DNA of 64,000 nucleotides. Origin: Pempheris klunzingeri (taxonomy: Eukaryota > Chordata > Actinopteri > Acropomatiformes > Pempheridae). Location: contig NC_092024.1 of the NCBI RefSeq assembly GCF_042242105.1, positions 3,109,501 to 3,173,500 of the forward strand, in the 5' to 3' direction. The position numbers and the translations under genes were made by a program. The notes beneath the pieces were generated by a model. That model saw only the letters and a program-made list of their open reading frames with translations. It ran no database searches and had not been told where the DNA came from. Positions 52,926-64,000 of the stretch are shown here, one piece after another; positions within the stretch are counted from its first letter, which is position 1; each line of letters begins with the position of its first letter.

Positions 52926-55085
52926 TGGAAACGTTCTGTGTGGTGCCTGTTTACTCTGGAAAATCATACTTTAAACTTAATAATAGACTCTCGCTGGTGT
53001 GCAAATTATAGTAAAATTGTAATATTAGTCAAATGCTATGAATTGATTTAAACCGGCGTTATTTCATATTGTCAGACACCAAACTACATTATACAGTTAT
53101 GCAAGGCTTGTCCTCATAACCACAGTATTCTCTGCTGGTCGTACTTTAACTCGCAGGAGGAAACCTCAATGAATATATCAAACTGTTCTTGACATTTCAT
53201 GCATTTTTACATCTATATGCAGGCTGCTAACTGTTAAATAGCAAAGAGATAAAGATGAAGGGTAACTCTGAGTCATCTGTCAAAGAAAATGTTATATTTA
53301 CCTTTTACTGTTCTTGTGAGTTAGGGCGGTCACTGGTGATGTGGCATTTATATCATGGATAGAATATATGATATCATTTCATGCGAGAGATAACAAGAAA
53401 ATATCATTCAGTATTTATGATGTTTTTCGTAGAGCCACCAAAGACAATCAGCACCAGCTCACCCACTTTTGACTGCGATCCAAAGATTGAGCTTGTCATC
53501 TTGAAGCTGTTCAGATCCTTCAAAGCAAAAACAATACTGTTCAAAGACATTTTAACAAAAGGAGAGACGCTACAGAGATTAAAATCTGACACGGTGTTTG
53601 GCTGAGAGGAATTCTTAGAGACGATGCACATGGACTGAGTGGCAAAACGTTCACATGTTCCATCATGATAACAGGCAGGTGTAGCGTGCATGCTGTCGTA
53701 ATGTTGCTCACTAAACACCACGTACTAATAAGAACGATAAAGGTGTGATTAGTAGGAAAAGGAGAGGCTGTCTGCACACCGAAATGTTCAAGCTCCCCAT
53801 TTTTTATTATCAGGTGACTAGAGAGGTGATATTTGTTCGTGCCTACAAAGCTAACATGGCAGGCAGGAAGATGTCAAACCTTTAAAAGTGGGTTAATAAA
53901 AGTTTCCTACTTCTTTGTCCTTTTTCTTTCATTTAAACACCTATGTTTTGAATGTTAATATGTCATAAAAGAAAAAGAAAAAAGATCCGCTCAGCAGCCA
54001 TTCATTAATTTGAGTTTGGTCATTTCCATTGACAATCTTTAGAGAACTTAACCTGAACTCCTCACCATGCTCTCACAGTACAATCTCAACTATGCAAGGC
54101 AAGATCCCCCCCTGTTGGACAAAGAAAGGGCTGTTCAACTAACAGTTGTAACTGATGGATTTCTTCTTTTATCACTGACTTAAATATTTGACCATATGTG
54201 TTGCTGTAATCATTTCAACATGATTTATCTCAAAACAGTTCATCAAAGACACAGGTGATGATCTGTCTTTTTACTGTTCGTCCAAGAGGTTTCATGAGCT
54301 CTGATTTATGGGGAAGTCACCACCCCACCAATGAGCGATGCCTTCAAGACTTTGATATGGAGCTAGTAGATATTCATTGATTTGAAAGGCGGAGAAACTT
54401 TATCAACTTATAACTCTGATTAATGTTGTTGTGGTAGGTGAAGTGTTGGAGCTCGTATATCTTTTCCAGCAGAAAGGATCGCAGGCATGCCGGCAGTCTG
54501 CTCTCAGTGTAGCCCATCCTGCAGGCCGGATGGTTTTATCAGAAGGTGTATGGAGTGGTTGATAAGAGAGATAAAACCCAAGCACCGTCACATCACAACA
54601 AGAGGGTCATGTTTCCTACCTGGGTTTCCTCTGACAGCTCTGTGGCTATCTGTGCTTATCTGAATGTGTGTTATCACTATGGCGACCTGCCCAGGGTTGC
54701 ACCTTGCTTCCTGCTCAGTTCATGCGGGGTAAGCTGCATCGTCTCCTGAAACTCTTCACACAGTGGTTGGAAACTTGATCCAGATTTTCTTGCACAGCCT
54801 GAGACAATCTGCTCACACAATATTTCCACCGTATAATAATAGATACCATAACAATAAAATCAAATGGTGTTTTTGAATTAGTGTCCCCTTCATGGCTATT
54901 GAATTGTGTCATTTTTCATTGTTGCATTTCATTTTCACATTGGATTACAGTAAGTGCTTATAAGCTTACAATATGCGGATGAATACAACATTTATCACAT
55001 GTGATGATATAACAGCATTATGATATGTGTGGTTTATGGTAGCATGAAGCCAAACCACACTTCATGCACGTTATGGACAAGCAAG
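52926..55085. other. Intergenic region between dlgap2 and cln8
   Basis: About 2.2 kb. Short open frames on both strands lack family signatures. No repeat is recognised with confidence. Confidence 0.6.
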
Positions 55086-55200
55086 GAAACAGCCAATAGA
55101 ATGGGGCGCTCCCGCAGAGCTGATCGGCGTTGACCAATAGGATGTCCGGAAGTGTAAAGTAGGCGTCACTTCCTGTTTGGCAGTCATATGACCAAATTGA
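55085..55200 (+). promoter_or_regulatory. cln8: cln8 promoter with CCAAT, ETS and palindromic E-box motifs
   Basis: Seen directly: CCAAT at 55093-55097 and 55134-55138, ETS-type CCGGAAGT at 55146-55153, ACTTCCTG at 55168-55175, and the perfect 10-bp palindrome GTCATATGAC at 55183-55192. No TATA box is apparent, as is usual for a housekeeping-type promoter. The position just ahead of a strong splice donor at 55281 fits transcription start near 55195. Confidence 0.6.
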
Positions 55201-55281
55201 AGTCGTGTGATGTGAAGATTCCTGTCGTGAGCCGCTGTAACGGTACCGGGACACCGAGTTCAGAGGAAACACGGCAGCTCG
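55196..55281 (+). other. cln8: Putative non-coding first exon of cln8
   Basis: Follows the promoter motifs and ends at the donor ctcg|gtatgt. It has no suitable ATG leading into the CLN8 frame. The start is approximate; mammalian CLN8 also has a non-coding first exon. Confidence 0.5.
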
Positions 55282-55729
55282 GTATGTGTGACAAGTATGT
55301 GGCTGTGTGGGGAGAAGTAATGCTTTACACTTTGTTAGCTGGAGCCGGCAGCACTTTTCTGTCGTCGTGTTTGTTTGTTGTGCTAACTTTAGCTTGGTGG
55401 GTTTTAGTGGAAGCTTGACTCCGACTGTCACAAATAGAAGAAATGATACTTTCTCTTTGGTGTTGAAGTAACTGTGTTGTTTTTACCGAGGTATTACAGG
55501 AACCGTTTGCTCAAAATAGTTCAGACTTAAGGTTCAGTAAAGCTACACAACTTAAAAACAGTTGTTTTTAAGCTAAACATTGGGGGTTTACAGAGTTAAA
55601 CTTAATGGAGCCTGGTGTTCACCTGTTGTTTGTTTCTAGCAGTGGGAATGTCTGTGTGTGCCTTTAGTGGATGATGATGATGATGATGATGATCTGTGTT
55701 TTCTTCACTAGCTCCCAGTTGTTTTGCAG
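55282..55729 (+). other. cln8: cln8 first intron
   Basis: GT at 55282 to AG at 55729 (gttttgcag). It contains an (ATG)n microsatellite at 55670-55693. No other feature is seen. Confidence 0.5.
55670..55693. repeat. (ATG)n trinucleotide repeat
   Basis: Eight ATG/GAT units within the first cln8 intron, close to the acceptor at 55729. Confidence 0.93.
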
Positions 55730-55818
55730 GTGACCCACGCACCATGCATCCACCAGGCCTTGCTTCCAGCCCCCCCTGCAGCTGAGCCTCCCCACTGCGG
55801 AATCCTCCCCCAGACACC

Positions 55819-56358
55819 ATGGATCCTCAGCAGCAGACCAGCCCTCTTCCTCAGCCCAGTGCAAAATACTTTTCATGGGACTACCGCCTCCAGCTCATTG
55901 GCCTGGGCTTTGCCTTCTATGCAGCAATATTCCTCCTGTCCCACCTCCTGTCTGTGGCTCTGTCACGCACCTACAACTCCCTGCCAGCTAAGGAGAAGGT
56001 TTTCTGGAACCTCGCAGCTACTCGGGCAGCGTTTGGCATTCAGAGTACAGTAGCCGGCCTCCGGGCTCTGACTGAGGACTCTGCCTTATCTGCAGACAGA
56101 GTGAAGGGACAAGAAGACTGGTCGTGGTTCAATGTCCTCACAGCCACGGGGTTCTTTGTCTTTGAGAATGTAGCACTTCACGCCTCTAGCGTGGTTTTTC
56201 GGTCATTTGACCTCCCACTGGCGACGCACCATTTCTTCGCCCTGTCAGGATACGCAGGGGCGGTGGTGTGGGATTCTCTCGGCCACTTCCTGCCGATGGT
56301 TACGCTGCTGCTGGAGATGAGCACGCCGTTCACCTGTATATCCTGGATGTTACTGAAG
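55819..56358 (+). CDS. cln8: cln8 coding exon 1 (residues 1-180)
   Basis: The exon probably begins at 55730 with 89 nt of 5' UTR. It ends WMLLK|gtaggg in phase 0, the same intron position as in human CLN8. Retaining the intron would add a short tail and stop at 56412, removing the last TLC segments. Confidence 0.95.
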
Positions 56359-57031
56359 GTAGGGGCCTTTGTGTTGTGTCATCACTCAGCAGCATACATA
56401 CCTTACACCTAGTTTCTTTTTTTTTTCATGTTGCATCTGATGCTGCTGGTTAACCACCTTTTTCTTACAGAGTCGTGTCACCAGGTTTCAGTTCTTCTTT
56501 GGTCTTTGTCAACTGACATAGTTTAACATTCTTAGAAAGAGGAAGTTCTATAAATGAAATGGAGCCAGTACCGAAACTTTCGTTTTTCTGCCTAGTCATA
56601 CATTTGACTTGAGTGCAAATGTGGTATATAGATGTGCATGTGATGTTATTCCAAAATAAAAGGCAAGAAATGAAGTATTCTTTTGTCTCTCCATGTGTCT
56701 TCCTCCCTGACAGGCTGGCTGGGCATGTACCCTATTTTGGAAAGCCAACCAGTGGGTGATGATCCACACGTTCCACTGTCGCATGGTACTCACCTACTAC
56801 ATGTGGTGGGTAACCTTGACCCACTGGGGAGAGCTGAGCACCCACGTGGCGCTGCCCCAACTCCTGCTCTTCTTCAGTGGCCTCGCTCTGCTCACATTTA
56901 TCATCAACCCACTCTGGACGCACAAGAAGACCATGCAGCTGCTCAATCCTGTAGACTGGAACTTTGGCAACAAGCCGATACCCACGAACGGTGACGCAAA
57001 GGGTCAGTCTGTCAAACCCCACGCCAGCTGA
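55819..57031 (+). CDS. cln8: CLN8, TLC-domain ER membrane protein (ceroid-lipofuscinosis neuronal 8)
   Basis: Two coding exons (55819-56358, 56714-57031) give 285 aa, against 286 in human. Human CLN8 is an ER/ER-Golgi intermediate membrane protein acting as a cargo receptor for newly made lysosomal enzymes; its loss causes neuronal ceroid lipofuscinosis. The start ATG is in a good Kozak context (acaccATGG). A TLC domain with several hydrophobic segments is visible at about residues 24-48, 104-127, 136-160, 203-220 and 226-246. Conserved blocks include [63 protein letters not shown] and [20 protein letters not shown]. Arg23 and Arg203 align with human Arg24 and Arg204, both sites of disease mutations. 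The C-terminus ends KPHAS and lacks the dilysine KKRP retrieval signal of human CLN8. Confidence 0.96.
56359..56713 (+). other. cln8: cln8 second intron
   Basis: 355 bp, GT to AG (ctccctgacag). Nothing else is seen. Confidence 0.9.
56714..57031 (+). CDS. cln8: cln8 coding exon 2 (residues 181-285)
   Basis: Phase 0 entry, beginning [20 protein letters not shown] and ending KPHAS before TGA 57029-57031. It carries the last two hydrophobic segments of the TLC domain and the cytosolic tail. Confidence 0.96.
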   Translation, partial: AGWACTLFWKANQWVMIHTFHCRMVLTYYMWWVTLTHWGELSTHVALPQLLLFFSGLALLTFIINPLWTHKKTMQLLNPVDWNFGNKPIPTNGDAKGQSVKPHAS

Positions 57032-59125
57032 AGGGAAGCAAGCAAGTCATTTCCTGTCTGAATGATGCCATATTTCTTCTTTTTTTTTAAAATGGATGTG
57101 TGAGGTGACTTTTAGGGTGGTGATAGTAACATGCTTGGTTTTAAGATTTAGTCTATTATAACACTTTCTCTTTTTTTACGCATTAAAACCCATTAGTATT
57201 CCACACTATAACTGAACACTGCTTTAAAAAACAAAAAAGACCTAAAAGGTGAACCACGATAGGTCATATTTTGATAAAGTTTACTACATTGTCATGCTTT
57301 GTTTCCTTTAAGAAAGAATCCATCTGGTTAACTCAGCTCTTAATAGGTAGGTGTGGTTGTATAGGCCCTGCTAGTTTCCATCGCCTCCAGGATATTGTGT
57401 TGTCAAATATCCAGTCCTGTGATTGGTTATTCACACCAGGAAAAACATATGAGGAAGTTCTGCTTACAAGTGTCAGTCAGAAACCCAAACGTTGAAATTA
57501 AAGTCTTGTTCAATGGGGAAAATCTGCCCAATAATAATTGATTGGACTTTCAGTTCATTAAGTTAAAAGATGCACATCAAAATGTAAAAGAGAGTCTTAT
57601 TACTTTATGAATCCTCCGTGCACCTACAGTATTGAAAGACTTGCATCCTATAATGCTTAAGGAGGTATTGTACTATATGTATCTTTATCTACTCCCAGCT
57701 TCTTTCGGTCACCTGCCAGTCCAATCGATCTGTCGGGTAAAAGGAGGCTAGCAACATGTTTTGTGCTCGGTGTTACAATGTGAGGGAGATGAGTGATGTT
57801 TTGCTTTTTCACAGCAGTCATCAAACGACCCAGTAATCAAGTCACATTAAGAATACACAGCTCCACTGGTGCTTTTACAACAGACACCGTTATTCAGCAC
57901 TGGTTTCAGTTTAAAGAATGAGGCTCTGTAGGTTTGGCAGTGGAGCTCTCAGATACTAAGTGGACAATTGGATCAGTCTGTTCATAAGTCACATTGGTGT
58001 TTTTGGCCTGTGAGTCCTCTGTCAGTAGAGAGGGAAATATTTATTGTGATCGTGAAAGAAAAGGCCTTTAACAGAATCTTCTTTGTTGGTGGACGAAAGC
58101 TCAGGACTGGTCCGCTCCACAATGGCTCTTTTGTCAAAAATGGAGATGTAATGTGTCAAAACTGAAGCGGCACTGACGCAGAATAACCTGGCTACATTTT
58201 GATCATGGTGATTTTTTTGGTATCACGAGTCAAATGTAGTTTTAATACAGTAGATGCTTCTACTTATGGCATGTCAACATTTCTAGAGAGTTGTCTTTTC
58301 TGTTTTTACACAAAGCTCTAATTGTACTGGAAACCTTGGCTTTGTGTGTTGGCTTTGTCCATTGTCATGGATCAGGCATAAGTTTTTGTCACTGTTGGAA
58401 CTGATCTTTTCTAACATTTCTCAGTGTGTTGGCTGAAATAGCTCTGGAATAGCTAGCATTGCTGCTGCAGCTCAGATGCAGTTATATTTTTTTATAAGCT
58501 CAATAATGTTTTACCATTAGTATTAGACTATATAATTCAACATCATGAGTTGGGCCTGAGGCCTTACTTAAAGTTTCCCAGCAAAGTATGAATGAGTCCA
58601 CTGCAGTGGTTATTTAACAGTTAGACATGTAAAATGATTTTTCAAAAGCCTTTGTGGAGTGTTGAATGGTGGTGGTGTTTCTCACAAGGGGATTTATGTT
58701 TCAAGATTCATCTGCATAACTTTGCCGAGTCATATCCAGAACCTCCTTAACTCTGAACATGGGCTGGAGAAAGAGGATGTATGCTTGGTTATACTGTGAC
58801 CTGCCTCATGAAACAGGCGAGAGATACGTTTAAAACATTTGAAAGTGCGTTCATCAGTGTATTTATATACAGATTTGAAAATAATACTTTGTCATCTCAA
58901 TGTACACCTGATCTTCTTATAGCTTTTCTACAAAGGTAGAGTAAAATAATAGTAGAGTTTGAGTTTCTCTTTGGATTTCATTCGTTATAGCAGCACAGGG
59001 TTAACATCAAGGCATGGGCATGGAGCCTGTCACTTCTATGCTGTATGCCAGAAGATCCAACATCCTGATTGTTATGGGAAATGTAGTAATTTGAGGAACT
59101 AAATAAAATCTTTCTCACATACTGT
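57032..59125 (+). other. cln8: cln8 3' UTR
   Basis: About 2.1 kb of A/T-rich non-coding sequence from the stop to just past AATAAA at 59102. No repeat is recognised. The end is inferred from the poly(A) signal. Confidence 0.6.
59102..59107 (+). terminator. cln8: AATAAA poly(A) signal of cln8
   Basis: Canonical hexamer (aactaAATAAAatc) followed about 20 bases on by a GT-rich stretch (actgtgttgtgtttc), the expected downstream element. Confidence 0.65.
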
Positions 59126-59689
59126 GTTGTGTTTCTCGGTTTTTCTTCTTGTATTTGCTGAGGCTGTACAGTACAGCAGCTGCCTGTAGGTGGCAGAATA
59201 GCAACAGTTATCCACTGAGTATGCTCCCCTTGTTTTTGACCAGACATCTGACATTTTTCTCCAATCCAGATTTTTTTTCTCACTAAAAGATCAACACGAC
59301 ACTTTTAACAGATTAATCCAAAGCAGACAAATTATGTCAAAATGAGGAGTTTGTTTCTTGTATCTTTAATAGAACCAAGTGATAATCTGAAAAATATAGT
59401 TTAGAGATTTGTGTGTTTGTATGCAGAGTAAAACCAATCTGAAGTGTAAACATTCACGCGTGTTCTCTCATTCATTCAGTAAAGTCATTTGACCTAACCT
59501 GAGTCATTGAATTGCCAATCAGGACATTATTTCAATACAGTGTGATCAGAGTAAAGAGAAACAGACTAGAGTTTCATTTTCCAGTTATAAGTAATATTAT
59601 GCAGACATAATTGGTACATTTGCCAGTACACCACACAGTTAGACAACTTAAATCCAACATCCTCTCCAGACAGCTGTTTCCAGCCACCT

Positions 59690-59840
59690 CACACGTCACG
59701 TGGGCAGCTTGGATCTCCTCTGTCCGACCCGAGCCGATCCTACCGGAGAAGACTTTGGGAACTTGATTGACGTCCCGTTCAGCCAATCACAGCGTGCTCC
59801 TGTCGACGCGTCGGCCAATCAGCTGCTTGGAGAAGGTGAG
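59690..59840 (+). promoter_or_regulatory. CpG-rich, CCAAT-containing promoter of a downstream gene
   Basis: A block with more CpG than its surroundings (for example cgacccgagccgatcctaccgg and gtcgacgcgtcgg) holds two CCAAT motifs (ccaatcaca near 59783, ccaatcagc near 59815), a TGACGT half-site near 59767 and CACGTG near 59697. The following sequence has good donors at 59835|gt and 60032|gt. In mammals the gene beyond CLN8 is ARHGEF10, so this may be its promoter; no coding sequence confirms it. Confidence 0.5.
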
Positions 59841-60032
59841 AGGGGGGTTGTTCATGGATGGAGTCAGCTTGCATCGAAGTCAGTGAAGTTAAAAGAAGGA
59901 CACTGAGCGAAAAGTGGATGTGTTTTGATGTGTTTTAGCTTGTGTTGAAGTCGGAAATGTTTTACGTTTAACACTTGCACGGTGTTACTGCAAAGGGAAA
60001 CGCAAAGTCTTCTGGGAAAAAGTCATAAAACG
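59841..60032 (+). other. Putative non-coding first exon of the gene after cln8
   Basis: Ends at a consensus donor (aaacg|gtgagt). No long open frame. The start is uncertain, and an alternative exon may end at 59835 (gagaag|gtgaga). Confidence 0.35.
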
Positions 60033-63000
60033 GTGAGTTGGGGACATTTTTCCAAGTTTCTGACAAAGTTTTGAATGTCCCAAACATATCTTTGCTAGGA
60101 GTTTGCTAACCGTTGGTTTAGGTGAGCAGTGAGCTTAGGTTAAATAAGCGATAAGAAGTCGTGTAAAATGTTTGTTTGGTGTAATAGTGGTGGGCTGAGT
60201 GTGTTTTGTGTTTTACAACAGTGCACTGGGAGATGGCTCTAACGTGGCGCCTCTGCTAACTTTGCCAAGTTGCCAACACTGTCAACTACCTGCTGTACAA
60301 AGACAGTCACTGATTTGTTTCTGCGCGTTTATGTTAATTAACGTGTCCTTATGTCGAAATGAACTGTTACAAGAACTGAAAATGTATCAGCTAAATTGTC
60401 CCCTCGTTGTAATGTAATGTAATGTATGAACACACATAACACACTTCCTGAGGCTTTGACTCTGCCATGTAACGTTAAGGCTGATTTCTCAGTGCTCACA
60501 CAACCTCAAGGATTCAGTTGCAGGTGCAAGATAGCCTTTTGTCTCCAAAAGACTGAAGAAAAAGACTGCCAGGTTTGCCATCTGAATGATAACCACAAGT
60601 TAACTTAATTCATAAAAAAAAAAGTGACATAGAAAGTGTGAGAACTCCTGTGTCCAGTCCTCCCCTAACATTATGGAGCAGTGAGGATGTCTTCCTGAGC
60701 TGCAGCAGTCTGCACTACAAATTCAAGTAGTCATGCATAGCATTCCTCAGCGAAACCACAGCACAGCCTCGCTCAACTGGAAGATCCGTCTTAATAGGTC
60801 GTAACACCATGATATAATTAAACAGTTTCCTTTACTAGCTGTCCGTCTGCACAACAAAAGGCGAGCGCTTTCAGGGATCTGGTCAGCTCAGCGTGGCCTC
60901 CCAAAGGGTTTCAATCCAACAAGCTTTGATCTGTATTTGCATTGCTTGGTCGTCATGCGTGTCCAGTACTTGAGAAAGATGTACCATTCAGACACACGTG
61001 CATGCACACAGAAAGCTCCACAGATCATTTGTTTGGCAAATGACCAGGGAGGCCTGTCTGCAAACACAGATGCTCAATACCTCCCTCCGCTGTAATAACA
61101 CATAGTGAGGGCTGTCCCGGGAGCACAGATTGCTCAGATTGACTGCCGTTTCGTCATGTAAGCTGTCATGCTAGTCATGTAGACATAGAGTCCTTTATGT
61201 GTGACACTTTATCCTCGTCAAACCACAGCTGGATATTTTCAGACACCTTTGGGACGAAAATGTTGGCGTTTTAAGGAAAGGGATGCTGACAGTGTGCTGC
61301 TGCTGTGTGCCATATCTGTTATATAGATACTTGTGGAGGTAGTATTTTTGCATCTTATCAACGTTTTCGTCATCTGCATGAAAACACAGAGTACAGCCAA
61401 ACTGCGACATCCTCTCGTGTGACTGGTATGGCCTGTGAACACAGATGCAGTTCAGAGGAGAAATGCCAGGAATTACTTATTGCTTAAGTAATTGTGACTG
61501 GACAGTAATTCTACTTTGCCAATAGCGGCTCATGGAAATGCCTTCTGTTTACCATGACTAAGCTCGGGGTGTTAGAGTACACAGTGGTTGAGCAGAGGAG
61601 CATACCATTCATTTTTAGAAAAGCAGTTCTGGATTCATTGTCCACCCACCACCCCACCAAGGATCCACTGAGATAAGACATGGATTAGTCCAGCAGCAGC
61701 TGGGAAAAACGGTCTCTCCTCTTCTGGAGGTGGATATGTGAAATTGCTCACATACCACACACTTGTTTTTGCAGTTGGGAACATGTGTTAGATATATTTA
61801 AGATATTTATTTTTTAGTATGCCCCTCACCATACATTGTATGGTGTTTGTAAATAATAGTTTTGGCACTTGTAGCCCTTATTTACCAGCAGACAACACAG
61901 AGGGACAGGACATGAGGGGGGTTGGGGTGGTGAGGGTCTTGCCATGTCACAAAAGTCGTCAGCCAGAGTTTAATCGGACACATTGCTGCTCTATGGTACA
62001 TGGTAGACATCAAAGAGAACCCACACACCAAGATTCCCAGATTCTCCTGATTCAAACGCCTGCATTAGTACCATTCTCTATGAACTGAGCTAGAGATGAC
62101 GACTCTGCATAGCAATTCTTAGCAAGGATGAGTAAAGTCAGGGGTCAGTGGCAATCTTGGCTTCAGGAAGCGTCTCCACCCTTTGAAGTCGACGCAGTGA
62201 TCGGGGCTGTGACAATCAAGAGTACTGCGGTTTTCCTGTGGTCATTTATTGTAATCGGACTGAGTTGCTCTATTCATATTAAAATGCATTCGGAGCTTAA
62301 GTCCACCCAGTCAACAAAAGCTCTTTGAAGCAGCCGCTTATCCACTGCTGCCACACACCATGTAGTATTCTTCTGGTGACATGTTGGACTCTCAGAGCTT
62401 TGGTGTGGCTCACTGGGTGGGTGGAGACCAGTTAGGAGTGACAGCCAAGACTGTGGCTGCCTCTGTTTTCAAATAGACACCACACTTCAAATATTACACA
62501 GTCCCAGCCCCAGTCTTTCATTTTGTTCAGTGACTCCCAGGCTGGGCGGGCCTTGTCAGTCCTTTTACTGAGAATGTAATGAACATTATGGTAGTAATAT
62601 TAAAACTGTCTCCAAAATACTGCCCTTGTAGCAGGGTTCTTAGGAGGAGTATAGTGGGGTACTATAATGGTAACAATGGTTATGATGCATACTGTGATGT
62701 GATGGGTGGCACCATGCACTAATGAGTCACTGTGGTAGATTACATTGACCACATTCGAGTTAGAAACTTCACCCACGTCCAATTGACCTGCACCTCTGAC
62801 ATCAAATGGAACTGCTGCAGCCCTGCGGTTCTGATTATTGAAGTGTCTTCCCTTCAGTCCCTTCCCCATTAGGCCTATAATTATAACTGCTAGCTGATGT
62901 GGATTACCAGACTCATTCTCTGGTCGTCTGGTTGTGTTGATTGTTCCGTGCGTTGAGGGTCGGTTATGTCACACTGGGCGGACGCATGGACATTCTGCTA

Positions 63001-64000
63001 TGCTCAAGGCGACAGAAACAAAAAGGAGATGTAATTATGAGCTTGCTTAGCTCTTATTTACCATGATCGGAATATGCTTCCAATTTGTCCCTTGCTGATC
63101 TAATCAACAGTGTCATCTTGCCAGGAGTTATTCTCACTTTTGAAGGAGATCTTACGCCTTGTTTGAAGTCTCTCCCACCCCTTTTGAGGTGAGTGATAAA
63201 GACGGGTGTGTTGTCAAGACTGCTTGGCCCAGAAACTGATATTCTGAGGGTTGCAGGATTCATCTAGTATGAGTCAAAGCTACTGTATCTGTCCTGAACA
63301 GTTTGTGCTACTGGGCACAGTAGACAACCAGTGGACTTACATCATATTGTCACCATGGTGTTCACAAAAAGAGCAGTGGGTTTTTAAGGCTGCTTACATC
63401 AGTTGTTTTGAGTATGTTGTCAGTGATGCCAAGGCAAGGGCTTTGACTCCTGTTTGGACCACAGATCTTTTTAGCTGATGGTTTGCGATGCATATGAGAA
63501 TTAGTGAAGTAGTGAAATGATTCTCCTCTTACATGGCACATAAACTACACAAACCAAGGTGTACGGTTTTGTAGGAATACTGTTATTTTTCAGCTATTTA
63601 ATGCTGATTGTGAAGAGTCTGGGCACCTTTTTTTTCCTTTTTAGTATGCTGCACAGAGCCAACCTGTCCTCCCCTGAACATCCCCACAAGTACATTACAA
63701 TACTTTGTCCACTCTTTGTAGGCCTGGGATGTGCTGTTTTCGGCCGAGGCCTGATTACTGTAATCCTGGCAGAAGCACAAGATTGGGACTCACTGCTCAA
63801 CAAAACATCCAGCGACAGAGCTGCAAAGCCAAAGACAGACGCTCACAGCAGACTACAAGTCTCTCTCTCACACCACCCTCTCCTCCAGGCTTTTGTTTAT
63901 GACTTTCAGCCCGTGTGTGGAATTCCACTTGTCATTAAGTGCGCTCCAGAAAACTCAGCAGAAGAATCAAAACCCCTTACAAAACCAGGGTGTTTGTGTA
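60033..64000. other. Probable first intron of a downstream gene
   Basis: I see no exon I can support. Small frames on both strands (for example 62600-62869 minus and 63705-63902 plus) have no domain or splice context. A short pentamer run (gtaat)n lies near 60409-60427. Confidence 0.45.

Noticed and set aside
56359..56412. Read-through form of cln8 stopping at 56412
   Set aside because: Strong GT-AG intron at the position conserved with human CLN8; retention would delete the last TLC segments.
62600..62869. 89-codon minus-strand open frame near the window end
   Set aside because: No family resemblance and no adjoining exon or promoter evidence.
1..64000. CRISPR arrays, operons, bacterial promoters or insertion sequences
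   Set aside because: The sequence is clearly vertebrate (spliced exons, microsatellites, fish repeats); no such structures are present.

Overview
This is a vertebrate, almost certainly teleost fish, genomic window. The evidence is intron-split genes with GT-AG junctions, long A/T-rich introns full of (CA)n/(TG)n microsatellites, and relics of fish-type repeats (a Tc1/mariner copy, a hAT-like MITE, and dispersed repeats common in spiny-rayed fish). The two recognised genes are adjacent and on the same strand, as in mammals, where DLGAP2 and CLN8 are neighbours.

Layout. Positions 1-1218 are the end of an intron. Positions 1219-47523 carry eleven coding exons of dlgap2 (disks large-associated protein 2, SAPAP2/GKAP2), from the exon with the MKGLSG methionine to the stop after the PDZ-binding tail QTRL; the 5' exons lie upstream of the window. 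All junctions were checked for reading phase and together encode about 1,057 residues. A long 3' UTR follows, probably to about 52.9 kb. A CCAAT/ETS-type promoter near 55.1-55.2 kb starts cln8 (non-coding exon, then two coding exons at 55819-56358 and 56714-57031, 285 aa), with its poly(A) signal at 59102. A second promoter-like block near 59.7-60.0 kb may begin the next gene; mammalian synteny suggests arhgef10, but no coding exon is visible before the window ends.

The most unusual feature is inside dlgap2. Between the exons at 23718-23934 and 36092-36477 lies a 2.3-kb open reading frame on the same strand (25535-27801). It starts exactly at a splice acceptor, in the phase left by the preceding exon, and ends at a stop followed by a UTR-like stretch with AATAAA. 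I read it as an alternative terminal exon. It would give a SAPAP2 that keeps the PSD-95-binding repeats but replaces the Shank-binding C-terminal half with a coiled-coil plus an acidic Asp/Pro/Ser-rich tail of about 755 residues. I do not recognise that tail.

Functionally, dlgap2 encodes a postsynaptic density scaffold between PSD-95 guanylate-kinase domains and Shank PDZ domains. cln8 encodes an ER/ER-Golgi TLC-domain membrane protein needed for lysosomal enzyme supply. Their adjacency is ancestral synteny, not evidence of a shared pathway.
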